DNA of 64,000 bases from JBCCOW01 sp039025855 (GTDB taxonomy: Bacteria; Planctomycetota; Phycisphaerae; Phycisphaerales; Phycisphaeraceae). This document shows positions 8,375 through 17,408 of the stretch, piece by piece (position 1 is the first letter of the stretch; each line of letters opens with the position of its first letter). The notes under the pieces were generated by a model. It was not told where the DNA came from and did no database searches. It saw only the letters and a program-made list of their open reading frames with translations. The translations under genes were made by a program, and so were the position numbers. The stretch covers positions 12,460 to 76,459 of the forward strand of contig JBCCNL010000012.1 of assembly GCA_039025855.1 (NCBI GenBank), in the 5' to 3' direction.

Positions 8375-9991
8375 ATGAGAGTTCCGAGTGCCTGGGGTTT
8401 ATTCTTTGCGTTGGTGATCGCGTGTTCATCGGTCGGTCAACCCTTTGGCCAAGTCGGCGTGCCTGATAATTATTACGACACCGCGACCGGATCGGGCGCG
8501 GTGCTGCAGGGCCAGCTGTACGAGATCATTCGATCGGGTCACAGGCAAGCCTCCTATTCAAACTTTCAGAACAACGCACGGAAGTATGACAATACGGACC
8601 CAGGGTTTGGGCGGGATAGTATTTTTCTGGCTTACGACCGACAGGTGGTGGATCCCCAATGGGATAGCGGGCAAACGTGGAACCGCGAACACGTGTGGCC
8701 CGTTTCCCGGCAGCCGGGCTCGGTGTCTGAGGGGGTTCGTGGGATGTTGGCCGATCCTTTTGTACTCAGGCCGACCGACCCAGGGGTCAATCAGCTTCGA
8801 GATAACCTGCCTTTCGGTGGGGGCGAGAGTTCACTGGGGTATGGCGTGGAGGGCCCTTACTTTTTCCCGGGCCATGACGACAAGGGCGATGTGGCCCGGG
8901 CCCTTTTTTATGCGGAGACCCGTTATGGCCCCGAGACCGGCGTCGCGCTGGTGAACGGCCTACCAAGCGGCAACGAAATGGGCGATCTAGCCTCGCTGAT
9001 CCGATGGCACTATGAGGATGGCGTCGATGCATTCGAGCACACGCGGAATGACCGTATCTTTTTTGACACCAGGAACCGCAACCCGTTCATCGACAACCCG
9101 GGCTACGTCTGGTCGGTCTACGTCGATCAGGAGAACGACTCCCGCATCACGCTGGAGGGTGCTGATACGGCTGCGGATGGCGGCTCACGGACGGTAATCA
9201 ATTATGGGCGGTTCCTGCCCGGCATCGATGCGAGCGTGAGTGAGGTCTTTCATATCAACAAGACCGGCGAGGATGGCACCCACTTTGCAGTCAATACGGA
9301 TACAGGCATCAACGCCCGGGTCATCGACAATAATCAAGCCTTCGAGATCGGAGAGGAGGGCTCGGTCAGGCTGGTGGCGCAGGTGTTCTCCTTGCCGTCT
9401 GCCGCCCCCGGTCGCGCGGGAGGCGTGATTACGATTGATAACCTCGACGTCACAGATGGCTTCGGGATAGGGCACGGCGCCCAGGATGCGGACGATGTGA
9501 TTGAGCTGATTATTGATCGTGTGGGTCACGCCCGGCCATCGCTAAACACATTTTTCGTACGAGAGGAGCTCACGCTCGACTTCGGTGATGTCGATCAGTT
9601 TTCGCGGGTCGATCCACTCGACTTCGGGCTCTATAACGACGATGCATTCGGTTTTCTCGAGGACTTTGTGGCGGCTCTCGACCTTGATGAGGTGATCGGG
9701 AACGGCGACACCGGTGTCTTAACCACCGACCTTGAGTTGTTCAGTGGCCTTGAGCTCGGTGATGAAGCATTGTTCAAGGCGATGATCGACACTTCTGTGG
9801 CTGGGCAGTTCGAGGCGACCTACACGCTCGTGACGTCGGATGAAGACCTGCCAGGAGACCAACGCACGACCAACCTTTCCTTGCAGCTACTTGCCAACGT
9901 GCTGCCTTCCGAGGTCATCCCGGAACCTGCCATTGCGCTAGTGCTTGGCGTGTCAGCACCGATTTTTGTGCGGCGCAGGCGGGGTTGGTAG
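8375..9991 (+). CDS. Secreted endonuclease I family protein with PEP-CTERM-like tail
   Basis: 538 residues. A signal peptide (about 1-26) precedes an endonuclease I (EndA, PF04231) domain whose metal-dependent active-site signature WNREHVWP (102-109) is intact, with the catalytic His in REHVWP. About 300 further residues form an Asp-rich, probably beta-rich C-terminal region. The protein ends VIPEPAIALVLGVSAP.. then a run of Arg, a slightly divergent PEP-CTERM sorting signal for exosortase-dependent surface processing. ATG 8375 was preferred over the ATG at 8357 because GGAGAGG lies 7-10 bases upstream of it and the signal peptide then starts directly. Likely role: extracellular DNA degradation or nutrient scavenging. 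No exosortase gene is in the window. Confidence 0.85.
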   Translation: MRVPSAWGLFFALVIACSSVGQPFGQVGVPDNYYDTATGSGAVLQGQLYEIIRSGHRQASYSNFQNNARKYDNTDPGFGRDSIFLAYDRQVVDPQWDSGQTWNREHVWPVSRQPGSVSEGVRGMLADPFVLRPTDPGVNQLRDNLPFGGGESSLGYGVEGPYFFPGHDDKGDVARALFYAETRYGPETGVALVNGLPSGNEMGDLASLIRWHYEDGVDAFEHTRNDRIFFDTRNRNPFIDNPGYVWSVYVDQENDSRITLEGADTAADGGSRTVINYGRFLPGIDASVSEVFHINKTGEDGTHFAVNTDTGINARVIDNNQAFEIGEEGSVRLVAQVFSLPSAAPGRAGGVITIDNLDVTDGFGIGHGAQDADDVIELIIDRVGHARPSLNTFFVREELTLDFGDVDQFSRVDPLDFGLYNDDAFGFLEDFVAALDLDEVIGNGDTGVLTTDLELFSGLELGDEALFKAMIDTSVAGQFEATYTLVTSDEDLPGDQRTTNLSLQLLANVLPSEVIPEPAIALVLGVSAPIFVRRRRGW

Positions 9992-10028
9992 AGCGGATGG
10001 GTTTTGCAGAAGGGTGAGACTTTGGGTT

Positions 10029-12083
10029 CTAGCCGGCGATGCGGCCGATGACGGGGTCGCCGTCGTGGGTGGGGTCGATGGCGGGGATGTGTTCGACGCG
10101 CGGGGCGGGCTGGGGGGATTGAGCGCTGCGGGTGCGTTCGAGCTCTTCGAGTTGGGGGACGTCTTCGCCCTGGCGGATAAGGCGGGCGGAGTTGAAGACG
10201 ACGACGATAGAGCTGACGCCGTGTGCGACGGCGGCGAGGAGGGGGGTGATGAAGCCGGCGGTGAGGAGGGCGATCATCGTGAGGATGTAGCACATCACGA
10301 AGACGATGTTCTGGCGGATGACGCGGGCGGTGGCTTGGGAGAGACGGACGAGGAAGGGGAGCCGGTTGAGCTGAGAGTTCATGAGGGCGACGGAGGCGGC
10401 GTTGATGGCGACGTCGGAGCCGGCGGCACCCATGGCGATGGAGAGGTCAGCAGCGGCGAGGGCGGGGCCGTCGTTGACGCCGTCACCGATCACCGCGACG
10501 GTGTGGCCGCGCTGCTTGAGGGCTCGGACGATGTCGAGCTTATCGCCGGGCAGGGCCTCGGCGACCATGCCGGTGAGGTCGAGGGCGGCGGCGACTTGTT
10601 CGGCGGGTCCGCGGCGGTCGCCGGTGACCATGATGCGTTCGTGGAGCCCAAGTTCGTTGAGGTCATCGAGCACCACGGCGGCACCGTCGCGGGTCTGGTC
10701 GGAGAGTCCGAGCCAGCCGATACACCGGCCGCTATCGGCGAGCAGGAGGATACTCATGCTGCCGGCGTCGTCGAGGAGGTTCGGGGGGATGTAGATGCCG
10801 GACTCGCGGACCCAGGACTCACGCCCGGCCATGACGGCGCGGCCATCGAGCGTGCCGCGGACGCCGCGCCCGGCGACCTCCTCGAAGTCCTGGACGTCGG
10901 AAAGCCCGACCTTCGCGCGTTCGGAGACGGCGACGACGGCGCGGGCGACGGGGTGTCGGGAGTTTTGTTCGAGTGATGCGGCGGTGTGGAGGAGTGCGGC
11001 GGGGTCGGTGCCGGGGACGGGGTGGAGGCGGGTGACGGCGAGGTCGCCGGTGGTGAGGGTGCCGGTTTTGTCGAAGACGATGGCGGTGAGTTTGTGGGCG
11101 ATCTCGATGTCGGGGACGTTTTTGATGAGGACGCCGAGGCGGGCGGCGGCGGTGAGGGCGGCGACGGTGGCGAGCGGGCCGGAGATGATGATCTCCATGG
11201 GGCAGGCGATGAGCAGGAGGCTGATGACCAGGGAGATGTCCTTGGACATGAACAGGACGATGCCGGCGAGGCCGAGGACGACGGGGGTGTAGTAGCCAGA
11301 GAAGCGGTCGAGCATCTGGGCGACGGGGGTTTTCTGGTTGGCGGCGTCAAGGATGAGGGCCTGGACGCGGCCGAGGGTGCTCTCGGCGAGGGGTTTTTCG
11401 ACCTCGATGGTTAGGAGGCCGGTGAGGTTGATGCTGCCGGCGAAGACGCCGTCGTCTTCGGTCTTGTCGACGGGGTGGGACTCGCCGGTGATGTACTTCT
11501 CGTCGAGCGAGCTGAAGCCGGTGAGGACTCGGCCGTCGCAGGGGACCTGGTCGCCGGGGCGGACGAGGACGTGGTCGCCGGGCTGGAGGTCGGTGGCGAG
11601 GACTTCCTCTTCGACGCCGTTGGTGAGGCGGACGGCTTGTTTGGGCGAGACGCGCATGAGGGCCTCGATCGTGCTGCGTGCGCCGGCGGCGGTGCGGTAG
11701 ACGATCATGGAGGCGACGTACATGAACAGCGCGATGGAGGCGGCTTCGATGTAGCGGGACGAGGCGAAGGAGGCGAGGAAGGCGATCATCACCAGCTCTT
11801 CGGTGTGCTGGTCCTGGCGGTTGGACCCGAGGAGGCCGCGGACGGTGTCGATGGTGACGGGGGTGCCGAGCAGGAGGGCGGCGAGCATGGCCATGAGGGC
11901 GGGCTGCTCGGGGGTGTCGAAGAGCTGGTAGGCGATGAGGGCGCTGACGAGCATCGCGGTGCCGAGCAGGACGAGGATGAGCTGGGCGTCGAGGCGGGGT
12001 GCTTCGCGGGGTTCGTCGATGACGGGTGGTGCGCTCGTCGGGTCGATGGCCCCGCTTGCGTTGGTTGACTGGGTTGGGTTCAT
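10029..12083 (-). CDS. P1B-type (heavy-metal) cation-transporting ATPase
   Basis: 684 residues from ATG 12083 (a TTG 120 bases upstream would add a Ser/Thr/Pro-rich leader). Motifs in order: paired N-terminal membrane helices; actuator TGES after DEKYI (about 200); metal motif ACPMEIIIS in the sixth helix (CPM at 294-296); phosphorylation loop DKTGTLT (338-344); SRHPVARA, the HP motif of P1B pumps; GDGVNDGPAL; and a final helix pair ending in an acidic tail. There is no N-terminal HMA domain, although a separate HMA lipoprotein is encoded at 5401. The pump should export a transition-metal ion from the cytosol. CPM instead of CPC/SPC/CPH makes the metal unpredictable. It is divergent to the MerC-like gene, and convergent with the nuclease gene. 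Confidence 0.88.
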   Translation of the reverse strand: MNPTQSTNASGAIDPTSAPPVIDEPREAPRLDAQLILVLLGTAMLVSALIAYQLFDTPEQPALMAMLAALLLGTPVTIDTVRGLLGSNRQDQHTEELVMIAFLASFASSRYIEAASIALFMYVASMIVYRTAAGARSTIEALMRVSPKQAVRLTNGVEEEVLATDLQPGDHVLVRPGDQVPCDGRVLTGFSSLDEKYITGESHPVDKTEDDGVFAGSINLTGLLTIEVEKPLAESTLGRVQALILDAANQKTPVAQMLDRFSGYYTPVVLGLAGIVLFMSKDISLVISLLLIACPMEIIISGPLATVAALTAAARLGVLIKNVPDIEIAHKLTAIVFDKTGTLTTGDLAVTRLHPVPGTDPAALLHTAASLEQNSRHPVARAVVAVSERAKVGLSDVQDFEEVAGRGVRGTLDGRAVMAGRESWVRESGIYIPPNLLDDAGSMSILLLADSGRCIGWLGLSDQTRDGAAVVLDDLNELGLHERIMVTGDRRGPAEQVAAALDLTGMVAEALPGDKLDIVRALKQRGHTVAVIGDGVNDGPALAAADLSIAMGAAGSDVAINAASVALMNSQLNRLPFLVRLSQATARVIRQNIVFVMCYILTMIALLTAGFITPLLAAVAHGVSSIVVVFNSARLIRQGEDVPQLEELERTRSAQSPQPAPRVEHIPAIDPTHDGDPVIGRIAG

Positions 12084-12422
12084 ACTGCGTGCTTCGGTCG
12101 GGGTAGTCTGGGCCGTCGCGTGGGTACTTCCGGGGAGAGGTGAATCGGTGCAGACTGGGCCGGGGTCTGAGGACTGGGTGTTGATTGAGGTCTGATCACG
12201 CAAGATACCCGCTTCACGGACGCGGAGTTCGGTTAACGTCGCTGTCGGCGCGGGCGACCAAGGGTCTTATCGGCTCCAATGCGTCGGCTATGCGACGCGA
12301 CGCTGGTGGGCTGGGTATAGCCTTTAACGGACGGCGGGCTGACTCAACAGGCTGGCGGTTGAGAACCGATGTTCAACAAGCAATACTGTGGGACTCGGTG
12401 GGACCAGTGAGGCTGACGGTTT
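12084..12422. other. Divergent intergenic region between the P1B ATPase and merC-like genes
   Basis: About 340 bases separating two divergently oriented metal genes. The right part contains a good sigma-70-type promoter for the merC-like gene with an overlapping inverted repeat (annotated separately). The left part contains a possible N-terminal extension of the ATPase if it starts at TTG 12203. No RNA gene was recognised. Confidence 0.5.
12358..12387 (+). promoter_or_regulatory. Promoter of the merC-like gene with overlapping operator-like inverted repeat
   Basis: TTGAGA (12359-12364) and AATACT (12382-12387) are separated by 17 bases, matching -35 and -10 elements at 5/6 and 4/6 positions. 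An inverted repeat, GTTGA then 10 bases then TCAAC (12358-12377), covers the -35 box and much of the spacer, where a metalloregulator would block polymerase. The start codon at 12423 would lie about 30 bases from the transcription start. The regulator is not in the window and the site does not obviously match a Fur, Zur or MerR consensus. Confidence 0.4.
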
Positions 12423-13031
12423 ATGGAAGCGACTGCAACAACTCGGTGCCATCGGCACGGCTGGCTGGACACGCTGGCGGTCGGTGCGTCGGTGGTGTGT
12501 GCGGTGCACTGCCTGGTGACGCCGGTGTTGCTGGTGGCGCTGCCGGTGCTGGCGACGACGTTCTGGGTCGATGCGAACTTCCATCTGTGGATGCTTGGCC
12601 TGGTGGTTCCGACATCGGCTGTGGCGGTTTTTCTGGGCTGTCGGAAGCACAAGGACAAGGTGGTGGTGGGGCTGTGTGCGGCGGGGCTGGCGATTTTGGC
12701 GGGGATGGCGTTGTACGAATCGTCGGTGCATGCGGCTTACGCCTCGGAGGTGACGCCGGTTGTGGGCGAAGCGGGGGGCGAGCCGGGCGACGCGGCGGCG
12801 GCCCCGGCGGGGGATCAGGCGGGAGGAGGGTGTGCGGTTTGCGCGGGGTGTGCCACGGGCATCCAGCCGACGACCGGAGCGAACGATGCGGCGGACGGGG
12901 GTCCCACGCCGTCGGCAAGACCGGTGTTGACCGCCAATGCGATGGTCAACGTGCTGGGCGGGCTCCTGCTGGTGCTGGCCCACGGGCGGAACTTCTGGCT
13001 CTGTCGATCAGCGTCTTGTCGCCACGACTAA
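12423..13031 (+). CDS. MerC-like membrane protein with Cys-rich insertion
   Basis: 202 residues. The start resembles MerC (PF03203): a His/Cys-containing N terminus, then a helix with CAVHC followed by LVTPVLLVALP (26-41), the metal-binding first helix of MerC transporters. Two or three further helices follow. The end, LGGLLLVLAHGRNFWLCRSA..CRHD (178-202), also matches MerC, with terminal Cys and His. Between about 105 and 170 is an unusual Gly/Ala/Pro-rich insertion holding CAVCAGC (Cys137, 140, 143). MerC-type proteins import Hg(II) in mer operons, and chromosomal homologues are linked to zinc or other thiophilic metals. There is no merA, merT or merR here, so mercury resistance is not implied. 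The neighbouring P1B ATPase is divergently transcribed. Confidence 0.75.
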   Translation: MEATATTRCHRHGWLDTLAVGASVVCAVHCLVTPVLLVALPVLATTFWVDANFHLWMLGLVVPTSAVAVFLGCRKHKDKVVVGLCAAGLAILAGMALYESSVHAAYASEVTPVVGEAGGEPGDAAAAPAGDQAGGGCAVCAGCATGIQPTTGANDAADGGPTPSARPVLTANAMVNVLGGLLLVLAHGRNFWLCRSASCRHD

Positions 13032-13141
13032 ACCGGTCGGGTGGTCGCCAACAGCACATGCTTTTTTGCACCTCGTTCGCAGGTGCGGCATCGGCGGATC
13101 GATGGGTTCAAACACGGGGTAAGCGGGCCTAGACTTTAATC

Positions 13142-13687
13142 ATGATTATGCAATCCAAGCAGACGGGCGTGATCATCTGCGATCACGGGAGCCGGCGGCA
13201 GCAGAGCAACGACAGCCTGAAGGAGGTGGCGAAGCTGTTCGCGGCACGGTTCGGGGGGGTACCGATTGTTGAGCCGGCACATATGGAGTTGGCGATGCCG
13301 GACATCGCGGCGTCGTATGCGCGGTGTGTGGAGCAGGGGGCGGACCACATCGTGATCCTGCCGTTCTTCCTGGCTCGGGGGAAGCACTGGACGCGAGACA
13401 TCCCGAGCCTGACGGCTCAGGCGGCGGCGGAGCACCCAGGGACGACCTATCAGGTTGCGGAGCCGTTGGGGATCGATGACCTGATCCTGGACTTGTTGAA
13501 GAAGCGGCTGGACGCGGACGATCAGCCGGTGATCGCCAGCGGCGAGCCGGACCCCCGCCTGGAGGGCGTCGAGGCGAGCTCGCGGCGGGTGCAGTGCAAC
13601 ACGTGCCCGTTCGTGCTGAACGCGGAGACGGGGGAGGTGACGATCCGAGAAGGCAGCGGTGTGGTTGCGGCGGGTGTCCGACACTGA
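13142..13687 (+). CDS. CbiX-type sirohydrochlorin cobalto/ferrochelatase family protein
   Basis: 181 residues. The N-terminal domain matches CbiX (PF01903): IICDHGSR (11-18) with the conserved chelatase His15, PIVEPAHMELAMPDI around residue 45, and GADHIVILPFFLARGKHW (about 68-85) with the second conserved His. It is of the short, single-domain kind. A C-terminal extension contains CNTCPF, a pair of cysteines that could hold metal or a cluster. The enzyme class inserts cobalt or iron into sirohydrochlorin for cobalamin or siroheme. This fits with the B12-dependent methionine synthase at 20881. The start ATG at 13142 is in an ATGATTATG context, so ATG 13148 is an equal candidate. Confidence 0.8.
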   Translation: MIMQSKQTGVIICDHGSRRQQSNDSLKEVAKLFAARFGGVPIVEPAHMELAMPDIAASYARCVEQGADHIVILPFFLARGKHWTRDIPSLTAQAAAEHPGTTYQVAEPLGIDDLILDLLKKRLDADDQPVIASGEPDPRLEGVEASSRRVQCNTCPFVLNAETGEVTIREGSGVVAAGVRH

Positions 13688-13901
13688 CTCATGCCGACAC
13701 CCGGCGGGGCCACAGACAGGCCACGGACAAGAAGCGTCGCGGCGGCTGGGGGCTCTATCACATGGAACGGCTGGCGAATTTTCTCGCTTTTTTCCGGCTG
13801 GCTGGAATAAATCGGGGCCACCGTGACATCTGTTTGGTGAGGTCGAGCTGTGGCGTCAACTTGGGTCTTGGTTGTGAACGGAAGCGCAAGGAGTGGATTC
13901 G

Positions 13902-14462
13902 ATGGGATTTACGCGGAATCTGGCAGGGCTGATCGCGGGTGTATGCGTCTTGGGGTTCTCTCTCGACGCCTCGGCTCAGCCGTGGGAAGTTGACGAAGAC
14001 CTCAGCGGTGTGACGTCGGTGCTCTACGACGGGAGCCCGCCGCTGCTGGAGATCAACACCAACTTCGATTTCACCAACTTCGTGGGCCAGGACCTGATCG
14101 GGGTGGACTTTGCGATCACGCCCGCGGCGGGCTTCAGCTACGGCGTGGGCGAATTCGAGGCGATTGTGTTCGACTTGGTGGTGGACACCGCAGCGGACCA
14201 GTCGCCATGGGTGCCGGCCAGTTCGCCGTCCCAGATCGGTGAGACAGTCACGCTGGACCCCGGCGGGCAGGTCTTGAGCTTCCGGTTCCCGAGTGATCCA
14301 ATCGGGGCGTTTGAGTCGGCGTCGTTCCGGTTCCAGATCGAACGGCCGTCTGTAGACACCCTGTTCGATGTGACGGTCTCACCGGTGATCCCCGAGCCGG
14401 CGTCGCTCGGGTTGGTGGCGCTCGGGATTGCCGGGTTTGTGGTGCGGCGGAATCGGCGTTGA
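13902..14462 (+). CDS. Secreted PEP-CTERM protein of unknown function
   Basis: 186 residues. ATG 13902 is preceded by AAGGAG with an 8-base spacer, a strong ribosome binding site, and was chosen over an upstream GTG. A signal peptide (about 1-28, ..DASAQ) leads to a beta-rich acidic domain without Cys. The C terminus is a classic PEP-CTERM signal: VIPEPASLGLVALGIAGFVV then RRNRR. In this sorting system the tail is recognised by exosortase, typically in planctomycetes and exopolysaccharide producers. The middle domain is not recognised. It is followed at once by the convergent MFS gene. Confidence 0.8.
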   Translation: MGFTRNLAGLIAGVCVLGFSLDASAQPWEVDEDLSGVTSVLYDGSPPLLEINTNFDFTNFVGQDLIGVDFAITPAAGFSYGVGEFEAIVFDLVVDTAADQSPWVPASSPSQIGETVTLDPGGQVLSFRFPSDPIGAFESASFRFQIERPSVDTLFDVTVSPVIPEPASLGLVALGIAGFVVRRNRR

Positions 14463-14472
14463 GTGAAGCCGG

Positions 14473-16017
14473 TCATCGCGGCCGGCGTCGGTCGATGCGG
14501 TAGGCCCATCGGCGGGCGGGGGCGGCCCATCGTGTAGGGGTGAGGGCGGCGCCGCGGAGGTTGCTGTAGAGCCCGGTGGTCATGTAGCGGATGGCGTCGC
14601 GGGTGCCGGCGGCCTTGGGCTCGTGGAGCCGAAGGGCGAAGGCGAGGGCGGCGAAGCGGATGAGGGTGGAGACGAGGAACAGGGCGTGGAAGTAGTTGAG
14701 GGTGAAGCCGGGAGCAGACTCGGGCAGGGGGGTGTAGGTCTGGTCGTGGAACAGGCCCGTGATGGTGCCGCCAACGAGCCCGGAGAGCCCGCCGGCGACG
14801 GCGATACAGACCGCAAAGAGGGCGGCGGCGGGTGCACCGGCCCCACGCTCGTCCTGCCGGGACTGGACGGCCGACTTGGAGAAATCGAGCAGGAAGTTCA
14901 GGTTGGCGAGGTTCAGCCCGGGCCAGGCGAGCGTGACCAGGAAGACGAGGATGTAGCCCGGCCACCACACCGTCGGGGTCATCGCCATCCAGCCCAGCGC
15001 GCCGAAGCAGACGCAGCCCGAGGAGATGATGAGCGTCGGGCGTTTACCGAGGCGGTCGCACGCCCGTCCCCACGCGGGCCGCACGAACATCTGGCCAAAC
15101 AACGGTACGGCGAGCACCAGGGCGTTGGCCTGCAGGTTCGACCATCGGAGGTCGTCGAGGACGTAGAGCCAGAGGTATTGCCCGATGAACCCGATGGCGA
15201 GGGTGAGCGCGAAATTGAAGCCGAGGAAGCAGCGGAAGCCGGGGTCGCGGAGGGGGCGGATCAGGCTGCGAAGACCGGTCGTGTCTGTCGACGGGGACGG
15301 TGAGTCGTGTCCCCCGGGGTCTGGCTCTTTGTCGTCGCGCACGGTTAGGAACGTGAGGACGTCACCCGCCCCGAACACGCCGGCGGCGATCAACAGCAGC
15401 GACGTGACCACGAGCATGGCGTCCGCCGAAGTGTGGTTGTCGGCGAAGTCCAGCAGCAACGCTGCGCCGAGCGACGCCACGATCGCGACGGGTGTGACGA
15501 ACTGGTCCCGTCGGGCGAAGTAGCGTCCGCGGACCCGCCGGGGGATGAGGTCGCTCATCCAGTTGAGCCAGGCCGGGCCCGTGGCACTGTTGAGCGCGTG
15601 GGCGATCAGGAGCGTGAAGACCGCGGCGATCCACCACGGCAACACCCCGTCCCACGGGAGCACCCACGGCACGAGTCCGACCACGATGAACAGGACCCGC
15701 CCGATCGTGCAGCACCTGAGGTACAGCCGGCGTCGGCCGCGGTGCCGGCTGAGGTACCACGACACCGGCAGCTGACTCAGCGCCGCGATGAACGGCAGCC
15801 CGGCGAGCAGCCCGAACGCCCAGTCCGGCGTGCCGACCTCGACCGCGAACCGGTTGATGACCGCCCCGCTAGCGATCCACAGCCAGACGCAGCCCAGCGA
15901 CCACGCGAACGTGATCTTGCGGAGGTCTCGGCGGAGCGAAGCGGACTCGGCCTGGCCTTGGGTCAGCGGTCGATCGGGCGTGTTGGTCCGGCTAGCACGG
16001 GGGCTGGGGCGGCTCAT
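14473..16017 (-). CDS. Major facilitator superfamily (MFS) transporter
   Basis: 514 residues with about 12 hydrophobic helices in two halves joined by a hydrophilic, Asp/Ser/Pro-rich loop (around 225-250). MFS-type loops are visible: SRHRGRRRLYL between helices 2 and 3, and RACDRLGKRPTLI between helices 8 and 9. The first 30 residues are hydrophilic and Arg/Ser-rich. The substrate cannot be told; no sugar- or drug-transporter signature stands out. It is convergent with the PEP-CTERM gene (10-base gap) and divergent from the DUF3592 gene at 16177. On the coding strand the third codon positions shift in composition along the gene, discussed under the skew finding. Confidence 0.8.
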   Translation of the reverse strand: MSRPSPRASRTNTPDRPLTQGQAESASLRRDLRKITFAWSLGCVWLWIASGAVINRFAVEVGTPDWAFGLLAGLPFIAALSQLPVSWYLSRHRGRRRLYLRCCTIGRVLFIVVGLVPWVLPWDGVLPWWIAAVFTLLIAHALNSATGPAWLNWMSDLIPRRVRGRYFARRDQFVTPVAIVASLGAALLLDFADNHTSADAMLVVTSLLLIAAGVFGAGDVLTFLTVRDDKEPDPGGHDSPSPSTDTTGLRSLIRPLRDPGFRCFLGFNFALTLAIGFIGQYLWLYVLDDLRWSNLQANALVLAVPLFGQMFVRPAWGRACDRLGKRPTLIISSGCVCFGALGWMAMTPTVWWPGYILVFLVTLAWPGLNLANLNFLLDFSKSAVQSRQDERGAGAPAAALFAVCIAVAGGLSGLVGGTITGLFHDQTYTPLPESAPGFTLNYFHALFLVSTLIRFAALAFALRLHEPKAAGTRDAIRYMTTGLYSNLRGAALTPTRWAAPARRWAYRIDRRRPR

Positions 16018-16176
16018 GGCGCGGGCGTTTTAGCAGAAGCGTCAGCCCATGCAAGACCGTCATGTTGGGCTCACGAGACGGTTGGAGTTTTGCCCAGGGG
16101 CCGGGTACGTGCCGGGCTGGGGCGTCGCGGGTGGGCCAGGGTTCCCGTGGAGTGAGCGATAGAGTAGGGTGCGGGG

Positions 16177-17355
16177 ATGGGGTCGATCGACGAGGTGATG
16201 GCGGACGCGGTGGGAGAACACATCTTTCGCGTAGGCCCGCCGCCGAACGCGTCGGTCATGGTGGAGCAGGAGGGGGCGGCGGTCGTGGTCACGTGCAAAC
16301 CGTTCTTTCCGAGGCGGTGGAAGGTGCGGCTGGCGGTGTTTGGCGGGCTGGGGGTCTTGGGTGCGTTGGTCTGTCTGGCGATCTGGGAGGGTTTGCTGGA
16401 GTCGGATCACGGGATCAGCCTGGGCTGGTCCGCGGCCTTGCTGGGCGGCGCGCTGGCACTGGCCGTGCCGGCCATCATGGGGTTTGGTTACGCGGCGATT
16501 GCCGTGATGTCACGCACCGTACTTCGCCTGGAGCCCTCTCATCTGACGGTCCTTGGAGCAGCGTCGTCGCGGACAGTCATTCCTTGGGGCGATATCCGGG
16601 AGATCAGTATCGAGACCCGAGGCCAACGAGACCGAGTCGTTGCCGTGAGTCGGGAAACCTTCGTCATGATCAAGGGCCAGCGTGAGTGGGTGGAGTTGGA
16701 GACGTCGAAGGGGCCGGTCAAGGTGATGGATCTGTGGCACGCAAGCGTCGTCGCGTGGTGCCGGGAACTTCTCGAGGACTACCGGGCGGGGGTGGCGGAC
16801 CTCGAATCCGTCTCGGAGGTGGGGCCTGCAGCGGAGAAGGAGGAGGCCAAGAAGCAGCGGCGTTCGCGGTGGCAGTGGATCACGATCGGCCTGCTCGCCT
16901 TCGTGATGGGTGGGGGTTTCGGCGTCGCCTTTTCGTTTGGGTTGTTCGAGTCGCTTTCGGCAGAGGCCTGGCCCAGCGTGCAGGGTGAAATCATCAAGGC
17001 CGAGACCATCACAAAGCAGGACGCCAAGGACCGCCAACACATCGTGTACCGCTACGAGGTGGGTCAACAATCGTTCGAGTCGGACCGCATGAGCTTTAGG
17101 ACCGGTTACGCGGCGTCGGAGGAACGGGAGAAGCGGGAGATGGTCGTGGGGCAGGCCGTCACCGTCTGGTTTAATCCGGAACAGCCCGATCGCAGTGTCC
17201 TGAAGCTGGGGGTGCCGTGGTTCGAGGTGGTGATGAGCGGGGTCTGCACGCTGGTGGGTTTGGGCGGGCTCGTCCTGGTCGGCTATGCGTCGGTGTTCCG
17301 GATACGTTGGGCGGACCAGCCGTATGTCGAGGAGGTCAGGCGCAGAAAGCGTTGA
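16177..17355 (+). CDS. Membrane protein with C-terminal DUF3592 domain
   Basis: 392 residues. Two hydrophobic helices near 50-110, then a soluble domain with PH-like features (RLEPSHLTVLGAASSRTVIPWGDI..), a third helix near 230, and a C-terminal DUF3592 region: WPSVQGEIIKAE, YRYEVGQQSFESDRMSF, VGQAVTVWFNPEQPDRSVLK, then a last helix. DUF3592 proteins are widespread membrane proteins of unknown function. The first domain may set membrane or cytosolic binding, but that is a guess. The gene lies 53 bases before the alpha/beta hydrolase gene, so co-transcription is likely. A second, minimal DUF3592 protein is encoded at 41744. Confidence 0.72.
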   Translation: MGSIDEVMADAVGEHIFRVGPPPNASVMVEQEGAAVVVTCKPFFPRRWKVRLAVFGGLGVLGALVCLAIWEGLLESDHGISLGWSAALLGGALALAVPAIMGFGYAAIAVMSRTVLRLEPSHLTVLGAASSRTVIPWGDIREISIETRGQRDRVVAVSRETFVMIKGQREWVELETSKGPVKVMDLWHASVVAWCRELLEDYRAGVADLESVSEVGPAAEKEEAKKQRRSRWQWITIGLLAFVMGGGFGVAFSFGLFESLSAEAWPSVQGEIIKAETITKQDAKDRQHIVYRYEVGQQSFESDRMSFRTGYAASEEREKREMVVGQAVTVWFNPEQPDRSVLKLGVPWFEVVMSGVCTLVGLGGLVLVGYASVFRIRWADQPYVEEVRRRKR

Positions 17356-17408
17356 AGGGGGTGACGCCGGGCCGGCGGCGGCTGGGCCATGAGGATTAAA
17401 CTGGTGGG

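Noticed and set aside
12423..13031. Mercury resistance operon
   Set aside because: Only the MerC-like gene is present; no merA, merT, merP or merR, and the protein has an extra Cys-rich loop.
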